From PLanc-01 sp034678485 (lineage in GTDB: Bacteria > Planctomycetota > Phycisphaerae > Sedimentisphaerales > Anaerobacaceae), in contig JAXDBU010000073.1 of assembly GCA_034678485.1 (NCBI GenBank), forward strand, positions 34,082 to 98,081: a DNA stretch of 64,000 bases. The letters run 5' to 3'. The position numbers and the translations under genes are program-made. This document shows positions 25,241 through 35,500 of the stretch, in pieces. Under the pieces are notes generated by a model. That model did not search any database. It saw only the letters and a list, made by a program, of their open reading frames with translations, and was not told the DNA's origin. Every line of letters starts with the position of its first letter. Within the stretch, counting starts at the first letter, position 1.

Positions 25241-26758
25241 CTATTGATGAAAGTATTGACTCAGAAGGCCAAGCAGCCTCTCGTATTGTGGCAGACGGGC
25301 GCGGTACGTCCGGACCATGCGGGCGGTGCCCTTGTGGCAGGTTCCCTTGTGCAGCCACTTCGCCGCGACAGCAGGGAAGCTCTGGAACAGTCCCGCGCCG
25401 ACTCCAGCCACCATGGCGGCGCCCATCGGAGCCCCTTCCGTGTGGGCAAGCTGAAGCACCGGCATCTCCAGCACCGCGCTTTTGATCCGATTCCACAAGG
25501 AGCTGTCTTGCCCCCCGCCGGTGACACGAACTTCACGCAACGCCAGGTCCGGATAGAGCTCCTTCAGGACATGGCGGTAGATGCCATATTCAAACGCCCC
25601 GCCCTCCAGCACCGCCAGATAGAGATGCCCCAGCGTGTGCGACCGATCCAATCCGACCCACGCCCCGCGGAGGCGCGGGGCACTCGGACACACACGCCCG
25701 CTCAGATGCGGAACGAATAGCGGCGCATTCCCATGCCCCAGACTCTCCTCCGCCATCCGATTCAGTTGCGCGAGAGTGACGTCGCCGGCCTCTCTGCCAT
25801 GATTCGCCAGCTCGCGACGAAACCACTCCAGGTTCATACCGCCGCCGTTGATGTAGGCGTAGGGATGCCACAATCCGGGGGTTGCGGCCTGGCCGCATGC
25901 AAGGGTCTGATGTCGGCGGTCGGCCCGGAAGCGGCCGGTGGTCGCCGCAAACACGGAGGCCGTGCCGGCCACGTCCACGCAGATGCCCTCCTTCGTCGCC
26001 CCGCAGGCGAGGAAGGAGGCCGCCGTGTCGCCGCAGCCGGCCACAACGGGCGTTCCCGCACGCAGGCCGCACAGACGAGCCATTCCAGACGTCAGCTCTC
26101 CGATGATCCGTGTGGGAGCAACGATCTGTGGCAGCTTGGATGGGTCCACGCCGAACGCATCGCACAAGTCCGCATCCCACCGACTTCGGCGATTGTCCGC
26201 AAAACCGGAGAAATGCAGATAGGTCGTATCGATGAACGCGGCCCCGGCATCCAGGCCACAAAGCCGCATCGCCGCATAACCACCCGGTTGGACAAAGGAA
26301 GCGATCGAGCGGTAGATCCTCGGACGCTCATGCTTCCACCAGAGGATCTTGGGACCGTGGTTGAAGCTCGGGGCACATCCCGCCTGGGCCAGCACCCGCC
26401 GTCCCGCCTGAGCCTGCATGCGCTCGATATACGGGGCACAGCGAGTGTCCAGCCAGGAATCGTAGGGCGTGACGTTGCGCCCCCCCCTGCCGATGCCGAT
26501 GACGCCGGCCATTTGACCGTCGAGGCCCAACGCGACGACGGATTGCCGCCCGATTCCCGCCTGCCTGACGCACGCGCGGATCGCTTCGCAGACCGTCCGC
26601 ACCTGGTACTCCGGGTCTTCTTCGACGATCCCGCCGCCCGGCTGATGCAGCTTCGATCTGCGAACCGCCGCCGCGAGACACCGCCCGGACTCGGAGAACA
26701 ACACCGCTTTGCTCCCCTGTGTCCCGATATCAACGCCGATCAGCATCTTTTCCGCCAT
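25241..26758 (-). CDS. FGGY-family carbohydrate kinase
   Basis: A 505-residue sugar kinase of the FGGY family (xylulose, glycerol, rhamnulose, fuculose kinases). The phosphate-1 motif is GVDIGTQGSKAVLF, the substrate strand GLDGQMAGVIGI, then GCGDTAASFLACG, with adenosine-binding VTGGGQDSSLWNRI near the end. The order and length fit xylulokinase best, but the exact sugar cannot be read from the sequence. It lies 33 bases after the Zn-dehydrogenase gene. A ketose made by the isomerase or the dehydrogenase upstream is the likely substrate. Confidence 0.92.
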   Translation of the reverse strand: MAEKMLIGVDIGTQGSKAVLFSESGRCLAAAVRRSKLHQPGGGIVEEDPEYQVRTVCEAIRACVRQAGIGRQSVVALGLDGQMAGVIGIGRGGRNVTPYDSWLDTRCAPYIERMQAQAGRRVLAQAGCAPSFNHGPKILWWKHERPRIYRSIASFVQPGGYAAMRLCGLDAGAAFIDTTYLHFSGFADNRRSRWDADLCDAFGVDPSKLPQIVAPTRIIGELTSGMARLCGLRAGTPVVAGCGDTAASFLACGATKEGICVDVAGTASVFAATTGRFRADRRHQTLACGQAATPGLWHPYAYINGGGMNLEWFRRELANHGREAGDVTLAQLNRMAEESLGHGNAPLFVPHLSGRVCPSAPRLRGAWVGLDRSHTLGHLYLAVLEGGAFEYGIYRHVLKELYPDLALREVRVTGGGQDSSLWNRIKSAVLEMPVLQLAHTEGAPMGAAMVAGVGAGLFQSFPAVAAKWLHKGTCHKGTARMVRTYRARLPQYERLLGLLSQYFHQ

Positions 26759-26791
26759 GGACCCGATCCTTCCCGCGATTGTGGCCCCTGT

Positions 26792-27874
26792 CTACTCCGA
26801 CTGCCCATCCGGATTGACCAGGCAACGCAGTCCACGACCTTGCGCGGCGCAGGCGAACGCTTGCTGGATCTCGCCCAGGCCGAAAGTATCCGTGATGAAC
26901 TCCCGCACCGCGAGGCTGCCGTCCGCAATGAGCGACAGGACCTTGCGGAATTGCGCCATGCTCGCGCGGGTGGTCCCTGTCACAAGCAACTGTTTGTAGT
27001 GGATCAGATTGGTGTCCAGGGGAACAACCGAGTCGCCGCGGGGAAGCCCGCCGAAGAACAGGACCCTCCCGTTGATGCCGGCCAATTCGAGGGCCTGAGC
27101 CTGCGCCTGGCTGGAAGGACACGCGACAATGCAGACATCCACCCCACGACCCTCCGTGGTGTCCGCGATCTGTCTCGCCACATCCTGCGTAGGAACGACG
27201 ATCCAGGAAGCATCCATCTGCCGACAGCGGTCCAGGCGTTCAGGGCTCAAGTCGCTCACATAGATCGTGGAAGCCCCGCCGAGCTTGGCAACCTTGGCGT
27301 GCAGAAGCCCAATGGGACCGGCCCCCATCACCAATACGCTGTCGCCGGGCCGGATTGCACACCGCTCGAATCCGTTGTACACGCAGGAAAGAGGCTCTGC
27401 CAGAGCCCCCTCCGCGAAGCTCATCTGCGCCGGAATCTCGACGAGGTTTCCCTGCTGCACGGCCATGGCAGGGACGAGCACATACTCCGCGAAACCACCG
27501 TCGAGATGGATTCCCAACGCAAGGTAGTCGGCACACAAGTGGGTGTTGCCACTGACGCACATATCGCAGCGGCCACACCCCAGATTGGGCGCCACGGCCA
27601 CTCGCATGCCCTCCGTCAGCCCGCTGACGTCCCGGCCGACACGCGCGATGATTCCGCTGAACTCATGTCCCAGGATACGGCGGGCACCGTCCGCAATGGC
27701 GGCATGGCCGTGCCGAAGGATCCGCAGGTCCGTACCACAGACAAGTGCCGCCCAAGTGCGGACCAGAACATCGCCCGGCCCGACCTGGGGAGGCTGCGTC
27801 ATCTGAACTTCGATTCTCTGCTTGCCCAGCAGGAATGCAGCGGACATTCGCGTTGGCGACTGCACCTTAAGCAA
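26792..27874 (-). CDS. Zinc-dependent medium-chain dehydrogenase (polyol/threonine type)
   Basis: A 360-residue MDR-family dehydrogenase. Catalytic zinc ligands are in VCGTDLRILRHG and GHEFSGII. The structural zinc lobe has four cysteines, CGRCDMCVSGNTHLC. The coenzyme motif is VMGAGPIGLLHAKVAKLGGA. The type is that of sorbitol, L-threonine or galactitol dehydrogenases, which oxidise a secondary alcohol to a ketone with NAD. Its start lies inside the end of the upstream Gfo/Idh gene (8-base overlap). It probably makes a ketose for the FGGY kinase that follows. Confidence 0.92.
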   Translation of the reverse strand: MLKVQSPTRMSAAFLLGKQRIEVQMTQPPQVGPGDVLVRTWAALVCGTDLRILRHGHAAIADGARRILGHEFSGIIARVGRDVSGLTEGMRVAVAPNLGCGRCDMCVSGNTHLCADYLALGIHLDGGFAEYVLVPAMAVQQGNLVEIPAQMSFAEGALAEPLSCVYNGFERCAIRPGDSVLVMGAGPIGLLHAKVAKLGGASTIYVSDLSPERLDRCRQMDASWIVVPTQDVARQIADTTEGRGVDVCIVACPSSQAQAQALELAGINGRVLFFGGLPRGDSVVPLDTNLIHYKQLLVTGTTRASMAQFRKVLSLIADGSLAVREFITDTFGLGEIQQAFACAAQGRGLRCLVNPDGQSE

Positions 27875-29024
27875 GACTCACTCTCCTTCCCGTCTTGGCC
27901 GATTCCATCGCTCCTTCCAACACCTGCATGGCCTTCATGCCGTCATAGAAACTCGGCTCGACCTTTCCCCCCTTCGCGATCGCAGAAACGAAATCGACGA
28001 CCGCATGGTGGAACTCATGCTCATACCCAATGATGTGGCCCGGTGGCCACCAGTTCGCGACGTATTGATGTACGGATTCCGTGGCGAGGATCGTCTTGAA
28101 TCCCTGTGCACAGACGGGATCCTCGCGGCTGAACACCTCAAGCTCGTTCATCCGCTCGAAATTGAACGTCAGGCTCCCCTTGCTCCCATAGATCTCAAAG
28201 TAGTTGTAGTTCTTCCGACCCGGAGCGAATCTCGTGGCATCGAAGGAGCCGAGGGCGCCGTTCTCGAAACCCACGACCAGAAAGGCGGCGTCTTCAACCG
28301 TGACCTTGCCCTTCTTCTTCTGGGCGGTCTTTGCAGAGAACGCGGTGGGGCCTCCCGCCTCAGCCACGGGCCGCTCCTCGATGAAGTTCGTCATCATTGC
28401 AGCCACCGTGACGATTTCGCCGACGAGGTATCGAGCCAGATCGACGCTGTGGGAATTGAGGTCGAAGTGGGGACCTGCGCCGGCGCGCTCCCGCTGCAAC
28501 TGCCAGACCAGAGGGAATTCAGGATCGACGATCCAATCCTGCAGGTACGCCCCTCGCCAATGGAAGATCCGGCCGATCTTGCCCTCCTCGATCAACTGTT
28601 TCGCCAGGCGAACTGCAGGACACCGGCGGTAGTTGTGATTGAGGTAGTGCACGACCCCGCTGCCCTCTGCGGCATCGTACATTGCCTTGGCTTGCTCGGC
28701 ACTCAGGGCGATAGGCTTCTCGCAGAAGACGTGTTTGCCCGCCTTTGCCGCCGCCACGGCCATATCCCGGTGGAGGTCCGTCGGCACACAGATATCGATG
28801 ATGTCGATGTCTTTCCGCGCCACCAGCTTGTGCCAATCGGTCTCCGTCTCCTCCCACCCCCACGTGGCGGCATACTGCTTCGCCGCCGACTCATTGTTGT
28901 CACAGATGACCTTCAGGACCGGCTCAGCGCCCAGGTTGAAAAAGCGTTTGGCATTTGCCCAGGCATTGCTGTGCGCTTTGCCCATGAAGCCGCCGCCGAT
29001 CATGCCGACATTCAATTTGCCCAT
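27867..29024 (-). CDS. Gfo/Idh/MocA-family oxidoreductase
   Basis: A 385-residue NAD(P)-dependent oxidoreductase. The nucleotide-binding loop is GMIGGGFMGKAHSNAW and the catalytic lysine lies in CEKPIALS, with DICVPTDLHRDMA before it. The C-terminal half is the typical alpha/beta substrate domain. The ATG at 29024 is chosen because AGGAG lies 9 bases upstream and it is the standard start of the Rossmann fold; 32 more in-frame residues upstream overlap the preceding gene and are not convincing. It shares the operon with a second, distinct Gfo/Idh gene at 31326. Substrates in this family are sugars, inositols or their glycosides. Confidence 0.92.
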   Translation of the reverse strand: MGKLNVGMIGGGFMGKAHSNAWANAKRFFNLGAEPVLKVICDNNESAAKQYAATWGWEETETDWHKLVARKDIDIIDICVPTDLHRDMAVAAAKAGKHVFCEKPIALSAEQAKAMYDAAEGSGVVHYLNHNYRRCPAVRLAKQLIEEGKIGRIFHWRGAYLQDWIVDPEFPLVWQLQRERAGAGPHFDLNSHSVDLARYLVGEIVTVAAMMTNFIEERPVAEAGGPTAFSAKTAQKKKGKVTVEDAAFLVVGFENGALGSFDATRFAPGRKNYNYFEIYGSKGSLTFNFERMNELEVFSREDPVCAQGFKTILATESVHQYVANWWPPGHIIGYEHEFHHAVVDFVSAIAKGGKVEPSFYDGMKAMQVLEGAMESAKTGRRVSLA

Positions 29025-29073
29025 ACTCTTACGCTCCTGTTCTGGCTTCACGTATCCGCTGTGCGGACGATCC

Positions 29074-30390
29074 TCAAAGCCGTTCCGTCTCGAGATCGAA
29101 TATCTTTCCCATGAACTCAATCTCCGTCGCCCATTTCCCGGAGAGCAGGCACTGGTGATGGGAGCAGGCCCGCGCCATCAACCGATGCCCGTCCGACACC
29201 CGGATCACGCCGCCGTTGCGACAATCGGAGTTGGCATACTGTGCGTACTGCTCGAGGACGCCGTCGATGACGATCATTCTGTTCAGGGTCGGGTCCAGTT
29301 TGGCCATGGTCGTCGGCCCCAGCGGCATTCGCGCGTCGATCGCCGTGGCGTTCTGGTCGACGATGGCCAGCACCTTCGGTCGAAGCGTCCATTCGGTTGC
29401 CTGGGAGCTTGGCACGACGCCCAGATACCCACAATGCGCCACGAGCAGGCAGTTATCCGGGTCTTCCACCTTCGGAAACGAGTCGATCCGCTCATGCTTC
29501 AACGGCGCCATCCCCATCAGCGACGGATAGATATTCGTCATCATGATCGGCGCACGCAGGCAATGGTGGGCGAGGTATTTCGTCAGCAGACTCATCGTGT
29601 CTGCCTCGCATCCCCAAACGATTTGCTTCTCTCGGAAGAGCAGGTCCCATGCCAGGCAAGGCGTCGTATCGCTATAGCGAGACTCATTCAGGCAGTTGAT
29701 CCCGATGCCCTTGACGGCCGGGTCCGCCTCCACCTCTTCCCGGGCCGCGAGATACACCTTCAGTGCACTATCGAGTGCCCGCTCGCTGACCCCTTCCGTC
29801 TTCAGGTTCCAGTCCTTGCGAACCGCTTTGGCCTGCCGATCCGGGATCTCCTTGGCCTTGGCGCCGAACTCCTTGAAGCTCTTCTTGACAATCGTGACAC
29901 CGAACTTGTCCTTGATCCGCGCCGAACAGCCGTCCTCCCACCAGTAGAATCGCTTGAAGATGTCCGCCTGGAACCCCTCGCCGGGGTCGTCCTGGATAAC
30001 GAGGAACTTCGTGCTGCGCATATCCCGCTTGACCGCCAGCGACCGGCACAGCAGTCTCGTCTGGTCCACGTTGTAGGGCGCGATCATCTCGACGCCCTCT
30101 GCTTTCATGAACGCGACGATCTCCCAATCCCACATCGCCATCGTGCCGAATTCGGAGGTGATGACGAGAATCGGCACGCGGATCTTCCGAAAGTCCTCAA
30201 CGCGACGGTACGCGTCACCGAGCAGTTGCGGAAAGACCACCGCATCCGCCTGCGGCAGGGCCGACCCGAGCGCCACCGGCTCAAGGAACTGGGCCTCATC
30301 CGCCAGCAGCTTCTTCAATACGCCCAACTGCTTCTGGAAGTCTGCGTCGCCGGCCGACTTGAAGTATACAGGTATCAATTGCGCTTTCAT
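29074..30390 (-). CDS. L-fucose/L-arabinose isomerase-fold protein
   Basis: A 438-residue protein with the fold of L-fucose and L-arabinose isomerases. The N-terminal Rossmann-like domains are followed by GINCLNESRYSDTTPCLAWD and GCEADTMSLLTKYLAHHC, where the two acidic metal ligands of the isomerases would lie. The C-terminal part has MARACSHHQC. It is shorter than E. coli FucI (about 590) and nearer the small FucI-like or AraA-like proteins of uncertain substrate. The ATG at 30390 is preferred over 30399 because GGAG lies 5 bases upstream. It is probably an aldose-ketose isomerase feeding the kinase of the same operon. Confidence 0.75.
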   Translation of the reverse strand: MKAQLIPVYFKSAGDADFQKQLGVLKKLLADEAQFLEPVALGSALPQADAVVFPQLLGDAYRRVEDFRKIRVPILVITSEFGTMAMWDWEIVAFMKAEGVEMIAPYNVDQTRLLCRSLAVKRDMRSTKFLVIQDDPGEGFQADIFKRFYWWEDGCSARIKDKFGVTIVKKSFKEFGAKAKEIPDRQAKAVRKDWNLKTEGVSERALDSALKVYLAAREEVEADPAVKGIGINCLNESRYSDTTPCLAWDLLFREKQIVWGCEADTMSLLTKYLAHHCLRAPIMMTNIYPSLMGMAPLKHERIDSFPKVEDPDNCLLVAHCGYLGVVPSSQATEWTLRPKVLAIVDQNATAIDARMPLGPTTMAKLDPTLNRMIVIDGVLEQYAQYANSDCRNGGVIRVSDGHRLMARACSHHQCLLSGKWATEIEFMGKIFDLETERL

Positions 30391-30455
30391 GATCTCCATC
30401 CCCTACGGACCGCTTCAGGTCCACTCTATTCTCCACATGACTTGCAGCGTGCCGC

Positions 30456-31313
30456 TCACAGGGCCGCGACAACCGCCTTGAGCTGTGCGACGCTCTCCTG
30501 GACGACCTGGTCTTCCATGCCTGCGTAGTCCGGATGGAGGGAATCGATTTCGAGCGCCAGGCACCCTTCGAATCCTGCCTCGTTCAAAGCCGAGGCCACG
30601 CCCTTCACATCGACGAGCCCTTTGCCGACCGGAACACTGGAGAAGAAATACCACGAATCGGCAGGCACGCTTTCCAACACCTTCACGTCCTTGACATGAG
30701 TCGCCAGCACGTGTTTGCCGAGCTTCCTGGCGGCCTTCACCGGATCATCCAGCACGCGAACGAAGTTCCCCGTGTCGAAATTGATGCCCAGATAGGGCGA
30801 TCCCACATTCTCCAGGATTTGCAGGATCTCATCCGAGTTGAAGTCGATGTGGTTCTCGATGGCCATCTTGATGTTGTACTGCCTGGCCGTCTTGACTGCC
30901 TTCTCGAACATCCGCGAGAGCCGCTCGATCTGCTCCTGATGGGGCTCGTTGCGGAACATCAGGCTGCTACCGGTCACGCGCATGACCGTAGAGCCGACGT
31001 TCTTGGCATGCTCGAAATTCTCGAGCATCTTGTCGAATTCCCGTTGGTTCTTTCCGCCTTCCAGGCCGTCCGGGTGCCCCCAGGCCCAGACGCGGTCGAT
31101 TCCCGCGTCATCCAGGATACCCCTGATCCCGGAAAGATACTCCTTGTCCACCCGAGGGACAAAACAGGATTCCAGCGAGACCCCGCCGACACCCAGTCCC
31201 TTCGCCCGCGCGATGAAATCCTCCAGCGACCACCTCTTGGGAGGCTGCGTCTGATGGTCGTACACCTCTCCAAAGAAACGATGATAACAGTAGCTATCGA
31301 TTCCGACCTTCAT
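30456..31313 (-). CDS. TIM-barrel sugar phosphate isomerase/epimerase family protein
   Basis: A 285-residue cytosolic TIM barrel of the AP-endonuclease-2/xylose-isomerase-like family. The metal ligands are visible in order: Glu in MAIENHIDFN, Asp in LGINFDTGNF, His in ATHVKDVKV and Glu in LALEIDSLH. Such proteins epimerise or isomerise keto sugars, or dehydrate inosose-like compounds (IolE type). It lies 12 bases after the Gfo/Idh gene at 31326, and pairing of these two families is typical of inositol and keto-sugar pathways. No signal peptide is present, unlike the paralogue at 24328. Confidence 0.9.
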   Translation of the reverse strand: MKVGIDSYCYHRFFGEVYDHQTQPPKRWSLEDFIARAKGLGVGGVSLESCFVPRVDKEYLSGIRGILDDAGIDRVWAWGHPDGLEGGKNQREFDKMLENFEHAKNVGSTVMRVTGSSLMFRNEPHQEQIERLSRMFEKAVKTARQYNIKMAIENHIDFNSDEILQILENVGSPYLGINFDTGNFVRVLDDPVKAARKLGKHVLATHVKDVKVLESVPADSWYFFSSVPVGKGLVDVKGVASALNEAGFEGCLALEIDSLHPDYAGMEDQVVQESVAQLKAVVAAL

Positions 31314-31325
31314 TTCTCTATCTCC

Positions 31326-32369
31326 TTATACTGCCTGTGATTGGGTGTCCAAGCACACCGGCCTTCCCTCTCGGATCGACTGGTTGCCCGCTTCGACGAC
31401 CTTGACGACCATCATCCCATCGTGGCCGCTCGCGACGGGATCGGTGTTGTCACGTATCGAGGCGATAAAGGCTTTGTCTTCCGCCACGTAGGCGTCGGCA
31501 AAGAGGTCTCTCCAACTGGTCACAGCCGGCTGTACGATCTCACCGTGCCTGGTGCACATAATGACCGAATGGTGCGCGAGCTGCCCCACGGAGAGTACCC
31601 CCTCAGTCCCCAGCACTTCCGCCCGTGCATCGTAGCCGTACTTGACCGACACCGCCCCGTCGATCATTCCCTGCATCCCATTCTCAAAAGAGGCCACGAG
31701 CGAAACACTGTCGTAGAAATCGGGAAACTCATCCCTTGCCTCAGGACACCGATAGTTGCCGGCAATGGCGTAGACCTTGGCGAACTCGCTTTCAGTGAAC
31801 CACCGGAGAGTATCGATGTCATGGCTGTTGACCTCCGCCAGAGGGCCATTGCTGCCGCTGATGTCATATTGCCACCGTTTGGGCGTGCTCGGGCCATGCG
31901 TCAGCGACTTGACGAGAACCACCTGTCCGATCCGGCCGTGCTGGATGAGTTCCTTGGCTCGTTGAAACCCCTCGTCAAACCGCCGCATGAACCCGATCTG
32001 GAGCTTGACGCGGTTCTCCCGCGCAACTCGGATCATCTCCTCGCACTGCGTGGGGTTCATCGCCATGGGTTTCTCACAGAGGATGTGTTTGCCCGCCTTG
32101 GCCGCGGCAACAACGATTTCGTGGTGCAGCCGCGTCGGGGTCGCCACAATGACCGTATCGATATGAGGATTCTCGATAGCCCCAAGATAATGGGGGTATG
32201 ACTGGGAGGCCCCCAATTCCTGGCATACCGTCTTGCAGACATCTTCGTTGGAGTCGGCTATGGCGACCAATCGGGCGCCGGGGATCCGCGCGACGGCGCG
32301 AGCGTGGATCAGCCCGGCACGGCCTGCTCCAATTACACATACCTGCAATTCATCATTATGATTCTTCAT
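31326..32369 (-). CDS. Gfo/Idh/MocA-family oxidoreductase, inositol dehydrogenase-like
   Basis: A 347-residue protein and the first gene of the twelve-gene operon. The nucleotide motif is VIGAGRAGLIHARAVARIPG, and the catalytic lysine is in CEKPMAMN. RRFDEGFQRAKELI and SHDIDTLRWF match myo-inositol 2-dehydrogenase-type members. The likely reaction is NAD-linked oxidation of a ring or chain hydroxyl to a ketone. It begins 37 bases after the predicted transcription start of the promoter at 32413-32440. Inositol is one candidate substrate, but the operon lacks IolB, IolC and IolD homologues. Confidence 0.92.
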   Translation of the reverse strand: MKNHNDELQVCVIGAGRAGLIHARAVARIPGARLVAIADSNEDVCKTVCQELGASQSYPHYLGAIENPHIDTVIVATPTRLHHEIVVAAAKAGKHILCEKPMAMNPTQCEEMIRVARENRVKLQIGFMRRFDEGFQRAKELIQHGRIGQVVLVKSLTHGPSTPKRWQYDISGSNGPLAEVNSHDIDTLRWFTESEFAKVYAIAGNYRCPEARDEFPDFYDSVSLVASFENGMQGMIDGAVSVKYGYDARAEVLGTEGVLSVGQLAHHSVIMCTRHGEIVQPAVTSWRDLFADAYVAEDKAFIASIRDNTDPVASGHDGMMVVKVVEAGNQSIREGRPVCLDTQSQAV

Positions 32370-32412
32370 TTGGCTGTGCCCTCATAGGCCATCGATACTT
32401 CCGTTCTCTTTC

Positions 32413-32440
32413 ATTTTACTGGAAAACGGGAGCAAGTCAA
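32413..32440 (-). promoter_or_regulatory. Sigma-70 promoter of the twelve-gene sugar operon
   Basis: On the minus strand TTGACT (32440-32435) and TAAAAT (32418-32413) are separated by 16 bases. The predicted start is near 32406, 37 bases before the first ATG. An AT-rich sequence containing CCAAATGATTGCATC (32443-32457) overlaps the upstream side and could be a regulator site. The surrounding 32370-32546 gap is much more AT-rich than the genes. Confidence 0.65.
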
Positions 32441-32546
32441 CACCAAATGATTGCATCTGAAAGAAAACCCCAACAATTCTATCAAGGGCATTTGAAAAAC
32501 CTCCACAGTCGCGAGATCGGACGCGAAGCCACTGGGGCATAGCTCG

Positions 32547-35500
32547 CTATGGTTCGACAAGTTGACTGTCCAACCACGCGGCGCGATCCAGAAGCCACTG
32601 CTTCATCCACTCGACCTCACTTCGATATGTGATCCTGTCATTCCAGCCGGGGGGATTGGCCCAGACATACTGCCCCAGGACCGGCCACCGCTCGAAGTTC
32701 CGCGTTGCGGCCGCCTCCAAGAGGATCGCAGCCGCGTCCACATCAGCCAGGATGTTCACATCAGACAGCAGACCGAGGCGCAGCTGACGCCAGCGATCGA
32801 CGAGTCTTCGGTAGTAATCCGGATCAGAATCCAGTCGATACCACCATGGACACCAGCCGTTGACACCGGGGGCCATGTAGGAATCGTTCCACCCGGCCGT
32901 CAGGTAGCCGGGCTCATCATTGTGGGCATAGTTCGCGTTCCCCATGGCCATGTTGTAGTCCCACAGGGGTCCCATGGTCAGCTTCCCTCCTCGGTCGACA
33001 TAGAAGAAGGTACTGCCGCCATCGAAATTACGGGTGAACTGGCGCATGATTTCATAGTCTATCTGCGACCCGACGTCTGTGTAGGCGGCGTATCCATCGA
33101 TGGGATGCGTGAACTCGGGGCCATAGAGCACTTTCTCGAAGGCGGCGATGTGGTTGCGTATCCACTGCTTTTGCAGTTGTGTCAGTTGGAGCGCGTCCGG
33201 GTCCCAATAGCTGAACTCCACGGTCTGGCCGCTCAGAACCGAGCGGAATCCATTGGCGTTCGCATTGCCCATTTCGATGATGTACCCGCCGGTGATGCCC
33301 GGCTCGTGATCGTCATGCGGCGTGAGTTGGGCGAGGTCAGCGCGGTTCTTGGCGATCTTGATGGATTCAACCAGCAGATACACGCCCACGTAGTCGTCCG
33401 CACAGGACATCCGGGGGTCCTTGTCATCGTTGAGGAACAGTTCACAGAATCGCGTGCGCACGGAGTAGTGCCCCATGCGGCCCCACCACCGGTATGCCAG
33501 GTAGTTTCGCATCAGCGTCTTATCGCTGTAGGGCCCGTGGAGCACCCAATCCGATTCGCTGGGCAAACCGAGGAGTTCAACGTCTCGATCCTGTCCCTTG
33601 TCATCCCAGGTTTCCATCTTGTACTGTTTCTTTGGAAACTGCGCCGAGCTGCGCCCCCGGATTCGCATTCCCACGGGACCCGCGAAATCCGCCGGGCCGG
33701 CCGCCGTCGCCTGTCCCGAGCCGTCCGTATCGAGGAACAGGGATTGCGCCCTCGCATAACTGGAGCTATCCGTCCCCGGGATCTTGTTGCCCCCTGTGTC
33801 CATCAGCACGATCGGCAGATTGGAGCTGAAGTGACTCAGATCTGAGTCCACGGCCTGATACAGTCGACTGACAACCGAACTGGGTATCCGATTGGGCTCG
33901 TACGCCCGGGCACGGATCTCGACGCTGCTCGTTACGGGAATTGCCTCCGTATAGAATAGCGAGAATTCGGTGGGTTCGGAGCCATCCGATGTATAAAAGA
34001 CCCCGGCACGTGGGGAAGCACCCGTCAGCAATAAGGAAAACGGCGTCTCGAATACCCCCGACACTCGCGAGAACACAGGCGATTCGGCCAACCCGGCATA
34101 GCCCTTCGCATTGGGCTGCCCAGGCGTAGGATCAGAGAAGTACATCCTGTTGTCCGTGGGCGAAGGCACGACCCCTGCGACCAGCATCGGCAGGACCAGG
34201 AAGCTCCCGTTGCCAGGACTGTTATTCAAGCCGTGAATCGCCAGGAGGTTCTCACCGGCCTGCAGCAGGTGGAGCGCTGGCGAGATATCGAAATCGCAAA
34301 ACGTACGGGACGCCTCGTCCGATCTCGTGGTCGTGGACGAGGAGCACCATGTTGTCCTCGCGGGAGCGTTGTCGCGAGCCACTTCCACGCCATTGAGGTA
34401 CGCGATGAATCCATCCCTGTACTTCATGCGAAGCTGAAGGGCGTTGTACATGCCGGGATCGGAGACCGTGAAGTTCAACCGCACCCAGACCGTGCTGCCG
34501 GTGTTCAGCATCTCAGTGCTTATATCCGTCTCGAGATCGACCGGCTGGCCGCTGGCGAGCGATTGCACCTCCGCAGGCTCGATCGCCCGGTTGTAGATGC
34601 GGATATCCCGCAGCACTCCCAGGAACGGCCAACTCCCGTCGGCAAGACAGCCAATTGTGAACGATTCGGTCTCGGGACTCACGCGTCCGGAGGCGGAAAA
34701 CGTCTTGACCAGCTGACCATCGCCGAAGAAAGTCACCGCAGGGTTGCGATAGGTCCAAACGAGATGATGCCATGCGTCATCGGTCACCACGTATCCGGAC
34801 TGAAAATCCCCTAACTCTGGGGCGTACATGGCTGCTTCGCCGACAGTGCGTTGCGCATCGGTCGTACCGCTCAGATACAGCCCATAATGACCGTCATCCT
34901 TCGGCCCCTTCGACAGGATCGCCCGATACTGGCCGCCGGCCGCCGGAGGGACCTTCACCCAACAGGCCAATGTGAACTCCGAACCGATCTCACCCTCCAG
35001 AATGTCCATCTCCACACGGCCGTCGCCATCGCCGAAGAACTGCAGAGCGGAGCCCTGTCCAGTGGGACCACGACACCACAACGGTCTGCGTTGTCCCGCC
35101 AAGCTCCCATTATGACCTCCCGCCACATCGTGGATGATCTCTCCGGTCCCTTCATCCAGCAGCCAACACGCGGTCAGTCCGTCGGTCACCCCCGGCCCTT
35201 GATCGAAGCCGATGCCCGTTAAACCGCGGCTCCAGAGCGAATCGTCGTAGTCCATGGTGAACCAGGGTGCCCCCTCGTCGGGTGTACGCGGAACCAGATA
35301 GGCTGCCTGTGCCGATTCACGCACAAGGATGGCTTCCTGCGGAGACAGACCGTAGGAGACATCCTGCTCTTGCGAAGGATAGGTGGCGTACGCATGCAAG
35401 ATCGACAGACCGTCGCAGTCGATCAACGCCAGATCTCCGCCCTCCCGAGCCAGACGGAAAGTCGTGTGCAGATAGCCCGCCGAATCGATGTACGAACTCT

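Noticed and set aside
25733..28033. 766-residue plus-strand frame across three genes
   Set aside because: It spans the antisense of the kinase, Zn-dehydrogenase and Gfo/Idh genes; all three have strong motifs on the minus strand.
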